35,556 nucleotides of DNA from assembly GCA_946539475.1 (NCBI GenBank), contig CAMNHM010000012.1, forward strand, positions 1-35,556, in the 5' to 3' direction. A program made the position numbers and the translations under genes. The notes under the pieces are model-generated. The model was not told where the DNA came from. It saw only the letters and a program-made list of their open reading frames with translations, and ran no database searches. Below are positions 9,310-17,381 of this stretch, in pieces (positions within the stretch are counted from its first letter, which is position 1; every line of letters starts with the position of its first letter). This DNA comes from an uncultured Prevotellaceae bacterium. Its GTDB lineage: Bacteria; Bacteroidota; Bacteroidia; Bacteroidales; Bacteroidaceae.

Positions 9310-9885
9310 TCAGCGCCTGCTCTCCATCAGGTGGGCATAGCGCATGCCTGTAGCTATCTGCTCAGCAGTAGCCTCGTCCTTCAGCATCGACAGCAGGCAG
9401 TAGGCAAAGGGGAAAGCAGCAGCGGGACCCTCGCCCGTGACGAAGTTGCCATCGACGGTGCATAGCTCGCCAGTGTATGTCGCCCCTTGCAAAAGATGCT
9501 CGAAACCAGGATAGCATGTGGCACGCCGACCGCTGAGCAGTCCCATCTGTCCCAGCACCACTGCCGGCGAAGCGCAGATGGCGGCAATCAGCCGTCCTGA
9601 CTCATGATGGCTTGCCAATGCCTCACGCAGCGGCTCACAGCCGTAGAGGTTGCTGGCTCCAGGCATGCCACCGGGCAGCAGCAGGAGGTCGGCATCGCTC
9701 ACGTCGACATCGCCAATCCAAGCATCAGCCAGCATATTCACTCCGTGGGCCGACTCCACCATCAGCGAATCGTCCATCACGCTCACAGTCACCACATCCA
9801 AGCCGCCGCGACGCAGCACGTCGACAGGAATCAAAGCCTCGACATCCTCGAAGCCGTCAGCAAGAAATACATAAACTTTTGCCAT
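9310..9885 (-). CDS. DJ-1/PfpI family protein
   Basis: 191 residues, the normal size for the DJ-1/ThiJ branch. Landmarks are VYVFLADGFEDVEAL with the conserved acidic residue E13, DLLLLPGGMPGASNL (67-80), and the nucleophile elbow AAICASPAVV with C104, equivalent to human DJ-1 C106. YPGFE and VTGEGPAAAFPFA follow. Family members are reported as chaperones, glyoxalase-like or protein-repair enzymes and oxidative-stress proteins; the exact activity here cannot be read from sequence. Cytosolic. It is convergent with the M16 gene (7-base gap, no room for separate terminators) and divergent from nadK, with a -7 promoter element at 9915-9922. Confidence 0.92.
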   Translation of the reverse strand: MAKVYVFLADGFEDVEALIPVDVLRRGGLDVVTVSVMDDSLMVESAHGVNMLADAWIGDVDVSDADLLLLPGGMPGASNLYGCEPLREALASHHESGRLIAAICASPAVVLGQMGLLSGRRATCYPGFEHLLQGATYTGELCTVDGNFVTGEGPAAAFPFAYCLLSMLKDEATAEQIATGMRYAHLMESRR

Positions 9886-9914
9886 CTTTGTTCAGGTTTT
9901 ACTATTACACGTTG

Positions 9915-9922
9915 CAAAGATA
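9915..9922 (-). promoter_or_regulatory. Putative -7 promoter element for the DJ-1 gene
   Basis: On the reverse strand this reads TATCTTTG, an exact TAnnTTTG match, 30 bases before the DJ-1 start codon. A matching TTTG is not found at the proper distance, so the -33 element is weak or absent. Confidence 0.6.
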
Positions 9923-9983
9923 CGAATAAGTGGGCGAAATATGGCGGAAAAGCCGCTGTTTTTTTGAATTAACCGCTCAAATA

Positions 9984-10015
9984 TTTGGCAAAAAGGAAAT
10001 TAATGCCTATTTTTG
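9984..10015 (+). promoter_or_regulatory. Bacteroidetes-type promoter of nadK
   Basis: TTTG (9984-9987), a 20-base spacer and TATTTTTG (10008-10015) match the Bacteroidetes primary sigma consensus (TTTG-N19-21-TAnnTTTG) exactly. The start codon follows 34 bases later. Confidence 0.8.
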
Positions 10016-10048
10016 CACCCATAAACGAAAAAGACCACAGACAGAAGC

Positions 10049-10957
10049 ATGCCACAGTCAACCCTTACCTTCGCCCTTTTCGGCAATGTCTACCAGCATG
10101 AGAAGTCGGCAGCCATCCGACAGGTGCTCGCCTGCCTGGAAGAGCGAGGCGCACACATTATTATAGAAGAGGAGTACTGCGACTTCCTGCGCTGCTCGGA
10201 GCTTATCGACCTCGACGGTGTGGCAACCTTCGCTGGCAGCGACTTCGAGGCCGACTTCGCCATCTCGATGGGCGGCGACGGCACGCTGCTGAAGACTGCC
10301 AGCCAGGTGCGACAGAAGCAGACGCCGATCCTAGGTGTGAATATGGGACGGCTGGGATTCCTTGCCGACGTCAGTGCCAAAGACTTTGAGACGACTGCCG
10401 ACGCGCTGTTCAAAGGCGATTACACCATTGAAGACCGCGCCCTCATACGCGTGGAGGGCGACGGGTTGATGGTGGAGGGTGACGGGTTGAAGATGGAGGG
10501 CTACGACTGCGCACTGAACGATGTGGCCATCCTCAAGCGCGACACGGCATCGATGATTTCCATCCGCGCAAGCATCGACGGCGAATACCTGACGACCTAT
10601 CAGGCTGACGGACTGATCGTGTCGACACCGACAGGATCGACGGCCTACTCGCTGTCGAACGGCGGACCTATCATCGTGCCTCGCACAGGGGTGATGCTCA
10701 TGACCGCCGTAGCACCCCACTCGCTGAACGTACGACCTATCGTGCTCCCCGACACTGCCATCATAGAGCTCACCGTCAGCAGCCGCAGCCACACATTCCT
10801 CGTGGCTATCGACGGGCGCAGCTCGAAAATGCCTGAGGGCACTACGCTGCGACTGAGCCGCGCTCCCTACATGGTGAAAGTGGTGAAACGCCCTGGCACC
10901 CGTTATTTCTCTACGCTACGCGAAAAGATGATGTGGGGGGTCGACGGACGATCATAA
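10049..10957 (+). CDS. nadK: NAD kinase
   Basis: 302 residues, normal length. Makes NADP+ from NAD+ using ATP or polyphosphate, in the cytosol. Motifs are SMGGDGTLLKT (73-83, with the catalytic GGDG at 75-78), GVNMGRLGFLAD (96-107), YDCALNDVAILK (152-163; the usual NE motif is ND here), the NAD-binding TPTGSTAYSLSNGGPI (193-208), and C-terminal APHSLNVRPIVL. Residues 135-151 (VEGDGLMVEGDGLKMEG) are a protein repeat encoded by two and a half 21-bp DNA units; they replace the hairpin loop between strands that normally varies in length. Monocistronic promoter upstream; the MsbA-like transporter begins 60 bases downstream. Confidence 0.96.
   Translation: MPQSTLTFALFGNVYQHEKSAAIRQVLACLEERGAHIIIEEEYCDFLRCSELIDLDGVATFAGSDFEADFAISMGGDGTLLKTASQVRQKQTPILGVNMGRLGFLADVSAKDFETTADALFKGDYTIEDRALIRVEGDGLMVEGDGLKMEGYDCALNDVAILKRDTASMISIRASIDGEYLTTYQADGLIVSTPTGSTAYSLSNGGPIIVPRTGVMLMTAVAPHSLNVRPIVLPDTAIIELTVSSRSHTFLVAIDGRSSKMPEGTTLRLSRAPYMVKVVKRPGTRYFSTLREKMMWGVDGRS
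10451..10501. repeat. 21-bp tandem repeat inside nadK
   Basis: Two units of 21 bases (10451-10471 and 10472-10492), each GTGGAGGGYGACGGGTTGA plus two bases, and a partial third unit. They are in frame because 21 is a multiple of three. The same GGTGGAGGGTGA..GGGTG sequence type occurs in frame in the helicase gene at 6381-6410. Confidence 0.85.
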
Positions 10958-11017
10958 ATGCACATCCTTTAGCAACTGCAAACATTCATACACACACTCT
11001 CTCTTCAACCACCGCTG

Positions 11018-12688
11018 ATGAACCTCCGCCAAATATTCAAACTGCCCACCAGCCGCTATTCCACCCGACTGATAGCTCGTTGGCTCTGGAAAGCCCTGCG
11101 CGGCAACCGCCTGCAGGCCTGCCTCAATGCGGGCGTCGGATTGGTGGGTGTGGTGCTGAGCCTGATGTCAGTGTGGGCGATGCAGCGAGCCATCGACACG
11201 GCATCGGGAGCCCGCGAGGGATCTATCTACTGGGCCATCGTAGTCATGGCAATCATCATCCTAGCAGAGTTTGGAGTGGGTATCTCGCGCGTATGGATCA
11301 GAAACATCCTGGGAGTGAAGGCGCAAAACCGCATGCAGCAACAACTCGTCGCCCGACTGCTGCGCTCACAGTGGCAAGGGCGTGAAGCAATGCACAGCGG
11401 CGATATCATCAATCGGCTGGAGGAAGACGTCCGCCAAGTGGTTACCTTCCTCACGGAGACACTGCCTTCCGTGCTTTCCACGCTGGCAATGCTCATTGGA
11501 TCCTTCGTCTACCTGCTCGAAATGGACGTCGTATTGGCATGCATCACCGTTGGCATCCTGCCCTTATTTGCCGGCCTGAGCCGAATCTACATCGCGCACA
11601 TGCGTCGCTATTCGCGAGAGGTACGGCAGACCGACAGTAAGATACAAAGCCTGCTCACCGAGACGATGCAGCAGCGCATGCTGGTGAAGACGATGGAGGC
11701 CGAGGGACAGATGCTCCATCGCCTCGACAGGACACAGGCAGTGCTACGCCAATGGGTACGCAAGAGAACGAAGTTCTCAGTCATCAGCCATTTCTTCCTC
11801 AATATCGGTTTCTCGCTGGGATATCTCATCGCCTTCCTCTGGGGAGCCCTCCGCCTGCATGCAGGAACGCTGACCTTCGGAGGCATGACGGCCTTCCTGC
11901 AACTCGTGAACCGCATACAGGGCCCTGCTCGCGAAATCACCCGCCTGGCACCGGCTTTCGTCAGCGTCTTCACTGCTACGGAGCGACTCATGGAGCTCGA
12001 GGATGTGCCAGAGGAGGAGCAGGGCAACCCGCTCGCGATGGCTGCTCCCTGTGGCATCCGACTGGAGAACGTGCAGTTCAGCTACGACGATGCGCTGCAA
12101 CAGCCTGTGATGGACAACGTCAGCTACGACTTTGCACCTGCCACATGTACGGCAGTGATGGGACAGACAGGATCGGGCAAGACAACAATCATCCGCCTGT
12201 TGCTCGCACTGGTACGCCCCCAGGGGGGACGCGTCTACATCTATAATAAGGAGGGCCAGCAGCAGGAGCTGTCACCCCGCCACCGCTGTAACTTCGTCTA
12301 TGTGCCTCAGGGCAACACCCTGCTCAGCGGCACACTCCGCGAGAACCTCCGACTGGGCAATCCCGACGCTACTGACCAGCAAATGAACGAAGCCCTGCGC
12401 CTGGCGTGCGCCGACTTTGTCGACGAGCTGCCTGATGGCCTCGATACACAGTTCTCCGAACATGGAGGAGGACTCTCTGAAGGACAGGCACAACGCATCT
12501 CCATCGCACGCGCCCTCTTACGCCCAGGAAGCATCATGCTCCTCGACGAGGCAACGAGCGCTCTCGACATGGATACAGAACAGCGTGTCTTAGCGAATAT
12601 CCTGCAGCGACAGCAGCGCACCGTCATCTTCGTCACCCACCGCCAGGCAGCAGTGGATTATTGTTCACAAGTATTCGAAATGTGTTAA
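11018..12688 (+). CDS. ABC exporter, fused membrane and ATP-binding domains (MsbA/MDR-like)
   Basis: 556 residues, a half-transporter expected to work as a dimer in the inner membrane. Residues 1-330 form the six-helix type I exporter domain (for example VGLVGVVLSLMSVWAM, AIVVMAIIILAEFGVG, FFLNIGFSLGYLIAFLWGAL), with the coupling sequence SGDIINRLEEDV. The ATPase domain starts near 350: Walker A GQTGSGKT (about 382-389), the Q-loop at VPQG, signature LSEGQAQR (about 486), Walker B IMLLDEAT, and the switch His in FVTHR. Substrate unknown; lipid, peptide or drug export are the family options. It lies 60 bases after nadK with no promoter seen between, so it may share that transcript. The next operon has its own promoter. 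Confidence 0.92.
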   Translation: MNLRQIFKLPTSRYSTRLIARWLWKALRGNRLQACLNAGVGLVGVVLSLMSVWAMQRAIDTASGAREGSIYWAIVVMAIIILAEFGVGISRVWIRNILGVKAQNRMQQQLVARLLRSQWQGREAMHSGDIINRLEEDVRQVVTFLTETLPSVLSTLAMLIGSFVYLLEMDVVLACITVGILPLFAGLSRIYIAHMRRYSREVRQTDSKIQSLLTETMQQRMLVKTMEAEGQMLHRLDRTQAVLRQWVRKRTKFSVISHFFLNIGFSLGYLIAFLWGALRLHAGTLTFGGMTAFLQLVNRIQGPAREITRLAPAFVSVFTATERLMELEDVPEEEQGNPLAMAAPCGIRLENVQFSYDDALQQPVMDNVSYDFAPATCTAVMGQTGSGKTTIIRLLLALVRPQGGRVYIYNKEGQQQELSPRHRCNFVYVPQGNTLLSGTLRENLRLGNPDATDQQMNEALRLACADFVDELPDGLDTQFSEHGGGLSEGQAQRISIARALLRPGSIMLLDEATSALDMDTEQRVLANILQRQQRTVIFVTHRQAAVDYCSQVFEMC

Positions 12689-12754
12689 CAAACATTTCAT
12701 ACTGCCACATAAGTGTTAATTATTCGTTAAATACATCACTTTTCCGCCAAAAAG

Positions 12755-12787
12755 TTTGGTAGGAAAGGGATAAACGCCTTACCTTTG
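12755..12787 (+). promoter_or_regulatory. Promoter of the YtrA-type ABC operon
   Basis: TTTG (12755-12758), 21 bases, TACCTTTG (12780-12787): an exact Bacteroidetes promoter. The palindrome that follows at once (12789-12812) covers the expected transcription start, an ideal repressor position. Confidence 0.82.
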
Positions 12788-12788
12788 C

Positions 12789-12812
12789 AGTGTACTAAAC
12801 AACTAGTACACT
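12789..12812. promoter_or_regulatory. Operator palindrome for the GntR/YtrA regulator
   Basis: Perfect 9-bp inverted repeat AGTGTACTA-N6-TAGTACACT. From memory, YtrA-type GntR regulators bind AGTGTA...TACACT inverted repeats, and the outer six bases here match that form with a 12-base gap. The operon's own third gene encodes such a regulator, so negative autoregulation is the natural reading. Binding itself is inferred. Confidence 0.75.
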
Positions 12813-12848
12813 AGAAGACGAGTATTTATCACATCAATTCAATACGTT

Positions 12849-13670
12849 ATGATCGACATTCAAAACATCAGCTTCCGCTATCCTGGGCAGAAAAACCCAG
12901 TGTTCGACGGATTCAACCTGAAGCTCATGGAGAACCGTGTCTACGGTCTGCTGGGCAAGAACGGAACGGGTAAGTCTACCCTACTCTATCTCATCGCCGG
13001 GCTGTTGCGCCCAAAGGCCGGATCAGTCAGTTGCGACGGCATAGCCACTTACAAGCGCCCTGCTGAGCTGCTCAGCGAAATATTCCTCGTCTCCGAAGAG
13101 TTTGAGCTGCCTGCAGTATCGCTCGACAACTATGTGAAGCTGCTGCTGCCGTTCTATCCGCGTTTCAGCCATGAGGTGCTCCACCGCTGCCTGGAAGCCT
13201 TCGAACTGCCCAAGTCGCTTATTCTCTCTCAACTCTCCATGGGACAGAAGAAAAAGGTGTTCATGAGCGTAGCCCTCGCTGCCAACACACGGCTGCTGCT
13301 GATGGACGAGCCCACGAATGGTCTGGACATCCCCTCGAAGAGCCAGTTCAGGAAGGTTGTCACAGAGAACATGAGCGATGAGCGCACCATCATCATCTCC
13401 ACCCACCAGGTGCACGATGTCGAACAGCTTCTCGACCACATCCTCATCCTCTCTGAGCGCGAGATGCTGCTCGACGCCCCTGTCAGCGAGATCACCGACC
13501 GCTATGCTTTCAAGGTGCTCGCGCCTGGCGAGATGGACCAGCGCGTCATCTACGCAGAGCCTTCGCTGCAGGGCAACATCGCCATGATGCACCGTGAGGA
13601 AGGACAGCCAGAGACACTTGTGAACCTAGAACTATTGTTTAACGCCGTAACGAAAGGACTAGTAAAATGA
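12849..13670 (+). CDS. ABC transporter ATP-binding protein (YtrB-like)
   Basis: 273 residues. Walker A GKNGTGKS (36-43), a signature in the reduced form LSMGQKKK (129-136), Walker B LLLMDEPTNGLD (149-160), and the switch His in ISTHQ. The Q-loop position reads FLVSEEFELP with no clear Gln, a variation also seen in this kind of simple ABC exporter. It should power the permease that follows; the stop codon overlaps that gene's ATG by four bases (ATGA). The three-gene cassette ATPase-permease-GntR is the usual YtrA arrangement, linked in Gram-positive bacteria to cell-envelope stress. The substrate here is unknown. It lies 36 bases after the operator palindrome. Confidence 0.92.
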   Translation: MIDIQNISFRYPGQKNPVFDGFNLKLMENRVYGLLGKNGTGKSTLLYLIAGLLRPKAGSVSCDGIATYKRPAELLSEIFLVSEEFELPAVSLDNYVKLLLPFYPRFSHEVLHRCLEAFELPKSLILSQLSMGQKKKVFMSVALAANTRLLLMDEPTNGLDIPSKSQFRKVVTENMSDERTIIISTHQVHDVEQLLDHILILSEREMLLDAPVSEITDRYAFKVLAPGEMDQRVIYAEPSLQGNIAMMHREEGQPETLVNLELLFNAVTKGLVK

Positions 13671-14479
13671 ATACCACCGCATTCGATTTCCGCCGCTTCT
13701 GGCAAGTGCTGAAGTGGACCGTACTTACTGAGAAGAAGAGCATCCTCACCACACTTATTGCCTTCATAACAGGCTTCCTGGTCATCCAGCTCTACTCGTG
13801 CTTCACCATCTCCGATCTGTCCTACGGATTGGGAAGAGAATCCACCTTAGGCGGCATCATCACCTGCGTGATGCTGTTTACACTGATGTGCTCCATCTAT
13901 GCCACAGGCGTCCTGGGAAATGCCCGCACCTCGCGACAGCGCACCACAGCATTGATGCTGCCTGCCTCAAACGCCGAGAAGTTCACCGCACGAATCGTCT
14001 ACTGCTGCCTGCTGATGCCGCTGGTGCTCGTCGTAGCCTTCCTGGCAGCCACCTATCTGCGCATGTTGCTCGAACTGATCTTCGGACACCAAGGCATCAT
14101 TGCCGGCATCTCCCTGCTGAAGTATCATTTCAGCCCGAATTTCGGCTCCGTCATCTCGTTCGCCGTCACGCTATGGTCGATCAGCCTCATGGTGCTGGGA
14201 GGCGTGTTCTTCCGCAACAGGCCCTTCGTCTGGACATACGTCACACTGGCTGCTGCCACCATTGTCATCTCGACGCTGGCTTTCTACCTAGGTATCAATA
14301 TTGGTGAAGAGAACATCAAAAATTTCCTCGAGGCACTGGGTGCCAAAGAATGGACGCTCAAGGGTGTCGAATGGGGCGTCAGCATCGTACTGCTCGCTTT
14401 CACCGTGCTCAACGTCTGGATCAGCTACAGGCTCTTCAAAGGGCTGCAGGTTGTACAGCATAAATGGTTCAACATATGA
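13667..14479 (+). CDS. ABC transporter membrane protein of the YtrA-type cassette
   Basis: 270 residues with about six hydrophobic segments: SILTTLIAFITGFLVIQLY (about 25-45), GGIITCVMLFTLMCSIYATGVL, IVYCCLLMPLVLVVAFLAATYL, SVISFAVTLWSISLMVLGGVFF, WTYVTLAAATIVISTLAFYL, and a C-terminal segment WGVSIVLLAFTVLNVWISY. No catalytic motif, as expected for an ABC-2-like permease. It overlaps both neighbours by four bases (ATGA at each side), so translation of the three genes is probably coupled. It contributes the membrane path for the ATPase at 12849-13670. Confidence 0.88.
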   Translation: MNTTAFDFRRFWQVLKWTVLTEKKSILTTLIAFITGFLVIQLYSCFTISDLSYGLGRESTLGGIITCVMLFTLMCSIYATGVLGNARTSRQRTTALMLPASNAEKFTARIVYCCLLMPLVLVVAFLAATYLRMLLELIFGHQGIIAGISLLKYHFSPNFGSVISFAVTLWSISLMVLGGVFFRNRPFVWTYVTLAAATIVISTLAFYLGINIGEENIKNFLEALGAKEWTLKGVEWGVSIVLLAFTVLNVWISYRLFKGLQVVQHKWFNI

Positions 14480-14838
14480 TATTCACAAACGAAAAACCCA
14501 TCTTCCAGCAAATGGCTGACCGTCTCTCAGATGAGATCCTTACCGGAACCTATCAAGACGACGACCGCATACCCTCGGTACGTGAATACGCCGTGACACT
14601 GGAGGTGAACACCAACACCGCCGTGAAGGCCTACGAGCAGCTGGCACGCGAGAACATCATCTACAACAAGCGAGGCATGGGCTACTTCGTCACACCTGGT
14701 GCACGCGAGCAGATCCTGAAGGAGCGCCGACAGGCGTTCCTCCAGCAGAAGCTGCCCGACTTCTGTCGGCAGATGCAGTTGCTGGGGATCGACATTACCG
14801 AGGTCAACAAGGTGTGGGAAAAACAAAAAAACAGTTGA
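14476..14838 (+). CDS. GntR family transcriptional regulator, YtrA subfamily
   Basis: 120 residues, typical of the small YtrA branch: a winged helix at the N-terminus (IFQQMADRLSDEILTGTYQ, IPSVREYAVTLEVNTNTAVKAYEQL, GMGYFVT) and only a short dimerisation tail of about 40 residues, with no effector domain. The start is chosen at 14476 because it gives the family-like MIFTNEKPIFQQ and the same ATGA overlap used in the preceding gene pair; ATG 14464 would add four residues. It probably represses its own operon through the palindrome at 12789-12812. Confidence 0.93.
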   Translation: MIFTNEKPIFQQMADRLSDEILTGTYQDDDRIPSVREYAVTLEVNTNTAVKAYEQLARENIIYNKRGMGYFVTPGAREQILKERRQAFLQQKLPDFCRQMQLLGIDITEVNKVWEKQKNS

Positions 14839-14842
14839 TAAG

Positions 14843-15332
14843 ATGATACGGATAATTGGTACGACATTGTGTGCAGTGGCAATGCTCCTGTTGCCATCAT
14901 GCAACGGTCAGGCCGCCGAACAGGAAATCGAGAAGACGAGCTGTCAATATGCTGAGAAAGACGGCGAGAAGCTGTTCATGGACATCTTCAGCGACGCCTC
15001 CGCCCAGCAGTCAGGCAAGGCTCAGCCAGTGCTGATCTTCTCTTTGGGGGAGGATGGGAGAATGGCTCCCGCGCTGACGGCAAGAAACTGCTGAAAGACT
15101 GCGCCAGCAAGCTGAAGGCCGACACTAGCAAGATCGTCGGCTGCGGCTCGCCGGCTGGGGCGACAACGAGCAGGCCAGGAGCGAGATGCAGAGCGAGCTG
15201 AAGCGCTTGCTCAACCCCACCGAGCACGTGGCAATCACCGTCCGCGAAGACTACTATGAACTTGCTCCCTGTCTGGCCGATCTCCTGAAAGCAGTGAAGA
15301 AGCTAAGCAATAGGGCTGGCGCCAACTGCTAA
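14843..15332 (+). pseudogene. Frameshifted small lipoprotein gene, function unknown
   Basis: The first frame gives a lipoprotein signal (MIRIIGTTLCAVAMLLLPSC, Cys 20) and about 65 further residues, then runs out of sense near 15043 and stops. Reading continues in a second frame (FGGGWENGSRADGKKLLKD, 15043 to about 15140) and then in a third (RLAGWGDNEQARSEMQSEL to the stop at 15332), each shift equal to one missing base. Joined, it is a plausible ~163-residue protein. The FGGGW stretch recalls the oxyanion region of alpha/beta hydrolases, but the rest does not, so no family is assigned. The first shift lies at a G run. It starts 4 bases after the GntR stop, so it is or was the fourth gene of that operon. 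A sequencing error is an alternative. Confidence 0.7.
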
Positions 15333-15412
15333 TAATGCATAATTACCTGACAATACAGTTGCTATTAAGTGAAAAAAACTTAGAGATGGCAAGCTTTCTG
15401 TGAGAATATGCT

Positions 15413-15420
15413 TACCTTTG
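15413..15420 (+). promoter_or_regulatory. Putative -7 element of the efflux operon
   Basis: TACCTTTG matches TAnnTTTG in an AT-rich stretch 40 bases before the first efflux gene. No TTTG at the expected distance; TTTC at 15395 is too near. Confidence 0.55.
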
Positions 15421-15459
15421 CGACAGAAATGGTGCTAATCGTTACAAATTGACACAGCC

Positions 15460-16119
15460 TTGATTCATTTAGAAGACATCAACAAAACCTATCAGGGAGC
15501 GCAGCCCCTGCACGTGCTGAAAGGCATCACCCTCGACATCGACGACGGAGAGTTCGTCAGCATCATGGGGGCTAGCGGCTCGGGTAAGTCCACGCTGCTC
15601 AACATCCTGGGCATCCTCGACAACTACGACTCAGGAACCTATGAGCTGGCGGGCGTGCTGATCAAGAACCTCAGCGAGCGGCGCGCCGCCGACTATCGCA
15701 ACCGGATGATCGGCTTCATCTTCCAGAGCTTCAACCTCATCAGCTTCAAGACGGCTGTCGAGAACGTAGAACTGCCACTGTTCTATCAGGGCGTCAGCCG
15801 CCGCAAGCGCCACCAGCTGGCACTGGAATACCTGGAGAGGCTGGGGCTCCTGGACTGGGCCACCCACTATCCCAACGAGCTCTCCGGCGGACAGAAGCAG
15901 CGCGTGGCCATCGCCCGCGCACTCATCACGCAGCCCAAGCTCATCCTGGCCGACGAGCCCACGGGAGCCCTCGACTCGAAGACGAGCGTCGAGGTGATGC
16001 AGCTGCTGAAGACGCTGAACGCCGAAGAGCACATCACACAGATCATCGTCACCCACGACCCCACCGTAGCCTCGCAGACCAACCGTATCATCAGGATCAA
16101 GGATGGAATTATTGAATGA
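15460..16119 (+). CDS. ABC transporter ATPase of a MacB/LolD-type efflux system
   Basis: 219 residues, a stand-alone ATPase of the MacB/LolD family. MIHLEDINKTYQ opens the protein. Walker A GASGSGKS (37-44), the Q-loop in FIFQSFNLI (87-95), signature LSGGQKQRVAIARAL (141-155), Walker B LILADEPTGALD (161-172) and the switch His in VTHD are all present. The start is a TTG at 15460; no ATG is available in frame at the family position. These ATPases do not pump a substrate across the inner membrane but drive long-range movement of the MacB-like permease, which pushes periplasmic substrate toward the outer-membrane channel. It overlaps the first permease gene by 17 bases. Confidence 0.95.
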   Translation: MIHLEDINKTYQGAQPLHVLKGITLDIDDGEFVSIMGASGSGKSTLLNILGILDNYDSGTYELAGVLIKNLSERRAADYRNRMIGFIFQSFNLISFKTAVENVELPLFYQGVSRRKRHQLALEYLERLGLLDWATHYPNELSGGQKQRVAIARALITQPKLILADEPTGALDSKTSVEVMQLLKTLNAEEHITQIIVTHDPTVASQTNRIIRIKDGIIE

Positions 16120-17359
16120 GATATGGGCGACAGCCCGCCGCAACAAGCTGCGCACGGCACTCACAGGGTTTGCCGTGGCATGGGGCATCTTCATGCTCAT
16201 CGTACTGCTGGGAGCGGGCAACGGCCTCATCAATGCCCAGCTGAAGCAGAGCGACCGCTTCCTCTCCAGCTCGATGGTGGTCTTCGGAGGCGAGACGTCG
16301 ATGCCCTACCAAGGACTGAAAGAGGGCCGCGACATCTCTCTCCGCGAGCGCGACATCACCACCACGGCCACGGAGTTTCCACAGCACATCGATGCCGTCG
16401 GAGCACAGTATCGCACGCAGGGCATCATCAGCCTCGGCCAGCAATATCTCTCGACGCAGATCTGCGGCGTCTATCCCAACCACAACCAGATCGACAAAGT
16501 GGAGATGCTCGACGGACGATACATCAACGACATCGATATCCGCGAGAAACGCAAGGTGCTCGTACTCAGCAACAAGCAAGCCGAGGAGCTGCTGAACAAG
16601 CCGTCCCCCTCTACCCTCATCGGCCGCTACGTCAATATCGGGAGCCTCGCCTTCAAGGTCGTGGGCATCTACAAGGAGCAGGAGAACGGACGGGCAGACG
16701 CCTTCTCGTCGTACTCAGCCATCAAAAGCATCTATGGTGCCAATAGCGACGACGCCGGGCGCATCGAGTTCACCTTCCACGGACTGCCGACCGAGGCTGC
16801 CAACGAAGCCTTCGAGGCAGCGTATCGCAAGCGCCTGAACATCGCCCATCAGGCACATCCCGACGACGAGAGCGCCATCTGGCTATGGAACCGCTACACG
16901 CAGAACCTGCAGATGGAGACGGGCATCGGCATCCTCCGCATGGCACTCTGGATCGTAGGACTCTTCACACTGCTCAGCGGCATCGTGGGCGTCAGCAACA
17001 TCATGCTCATCACCGTCAAGGAGCGCACACACGAGTTCGGCATCCGCAAGGCCATCGGCGCACGACCCTGGAGCATCCTCCGCCTGATCATCGTCGAGAG
17101 CATCATCATCACCACCGTCTTCGGCTACATCGGCATGCTCCTGGGCATAGGTGCCAACGAGTGGATGGATGCCACCCTCGGACACACCAAGGTCGACGCC
17201 GGACTCTTCAAGGCGACGATGTTCGCCGACCCCACCGTGGGCATCGACGTATGCATCGAAGCCACCGTCGTCATGATCATCGCAGGCACCATAGCTGGCC
17301 TCGTGCCTGCCATGAAAGCCGCACGCATACGCCCCATAGAAGCCCTTAGGGCAGAATAA
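16103..17359 (+). CDS. MacB-like ABC permease, first copy
   Basis: 418 residues with the type VII (MacB/FtsX) layout: one N-terminal membrane helix (about 17-40, ALTGFAVAWGIFMLIVLLGAG), a large periplasmic MacB core domain (about 45-285), then three C-terminal helices (WIVGLFTLLSGIVGVSNIMLI, the segment around IVESIIITTVFGYIGMLLGI, and VVMIIAGTIAGLVPAMKAARI). The cytoplasmic loop KERTHEFGIRKAIGA is the family hallmark between the second and third helices, and PIEALRAE is the usual end. In MacB the ATPase is fused N-terminally; here it is the separate preceding gene. It likely forms a heterodimer with the second permease. Confidence 0.94.
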   Translation: MELLNEIWATARRNKLRTALTGFAVAWGIFMLIVLLGAGNGLINAQLKQSDRFLSSSMVVFGGETSMPYQGLKEGRDISLRERDITTTATEFPQHIDAVGAQYRTQGIISLGQQYLSTQICGVYPNHNQIDKVEMLDGRYINDIDIREKRKVLVLSNKQAEELLNKPSPSTLIGRYVNIGSLAFKVVGIYKEQENGRADAFSSYSAIKSIYGANSDDAGRIEFTFHGLPTEAANEAFEAAYRKRLNIAHQAHPDDESAIWLWNRYTQNLQMETGIGILRMALWIVGLFTLLSGIVGVSNIMLITVKERTHEFGIRKAIGARPWSILRLIIVESIIITTVFGYIGMLLGIGANEWMDATLGHTKVDAGLFKATMFADPTVGIDVCIEATVVMIIAGTIAGLVPAMKAARIRPIEALRAE

Positions 17360-17381
17360 TCCCACCAGTAAGACAAGAAGA

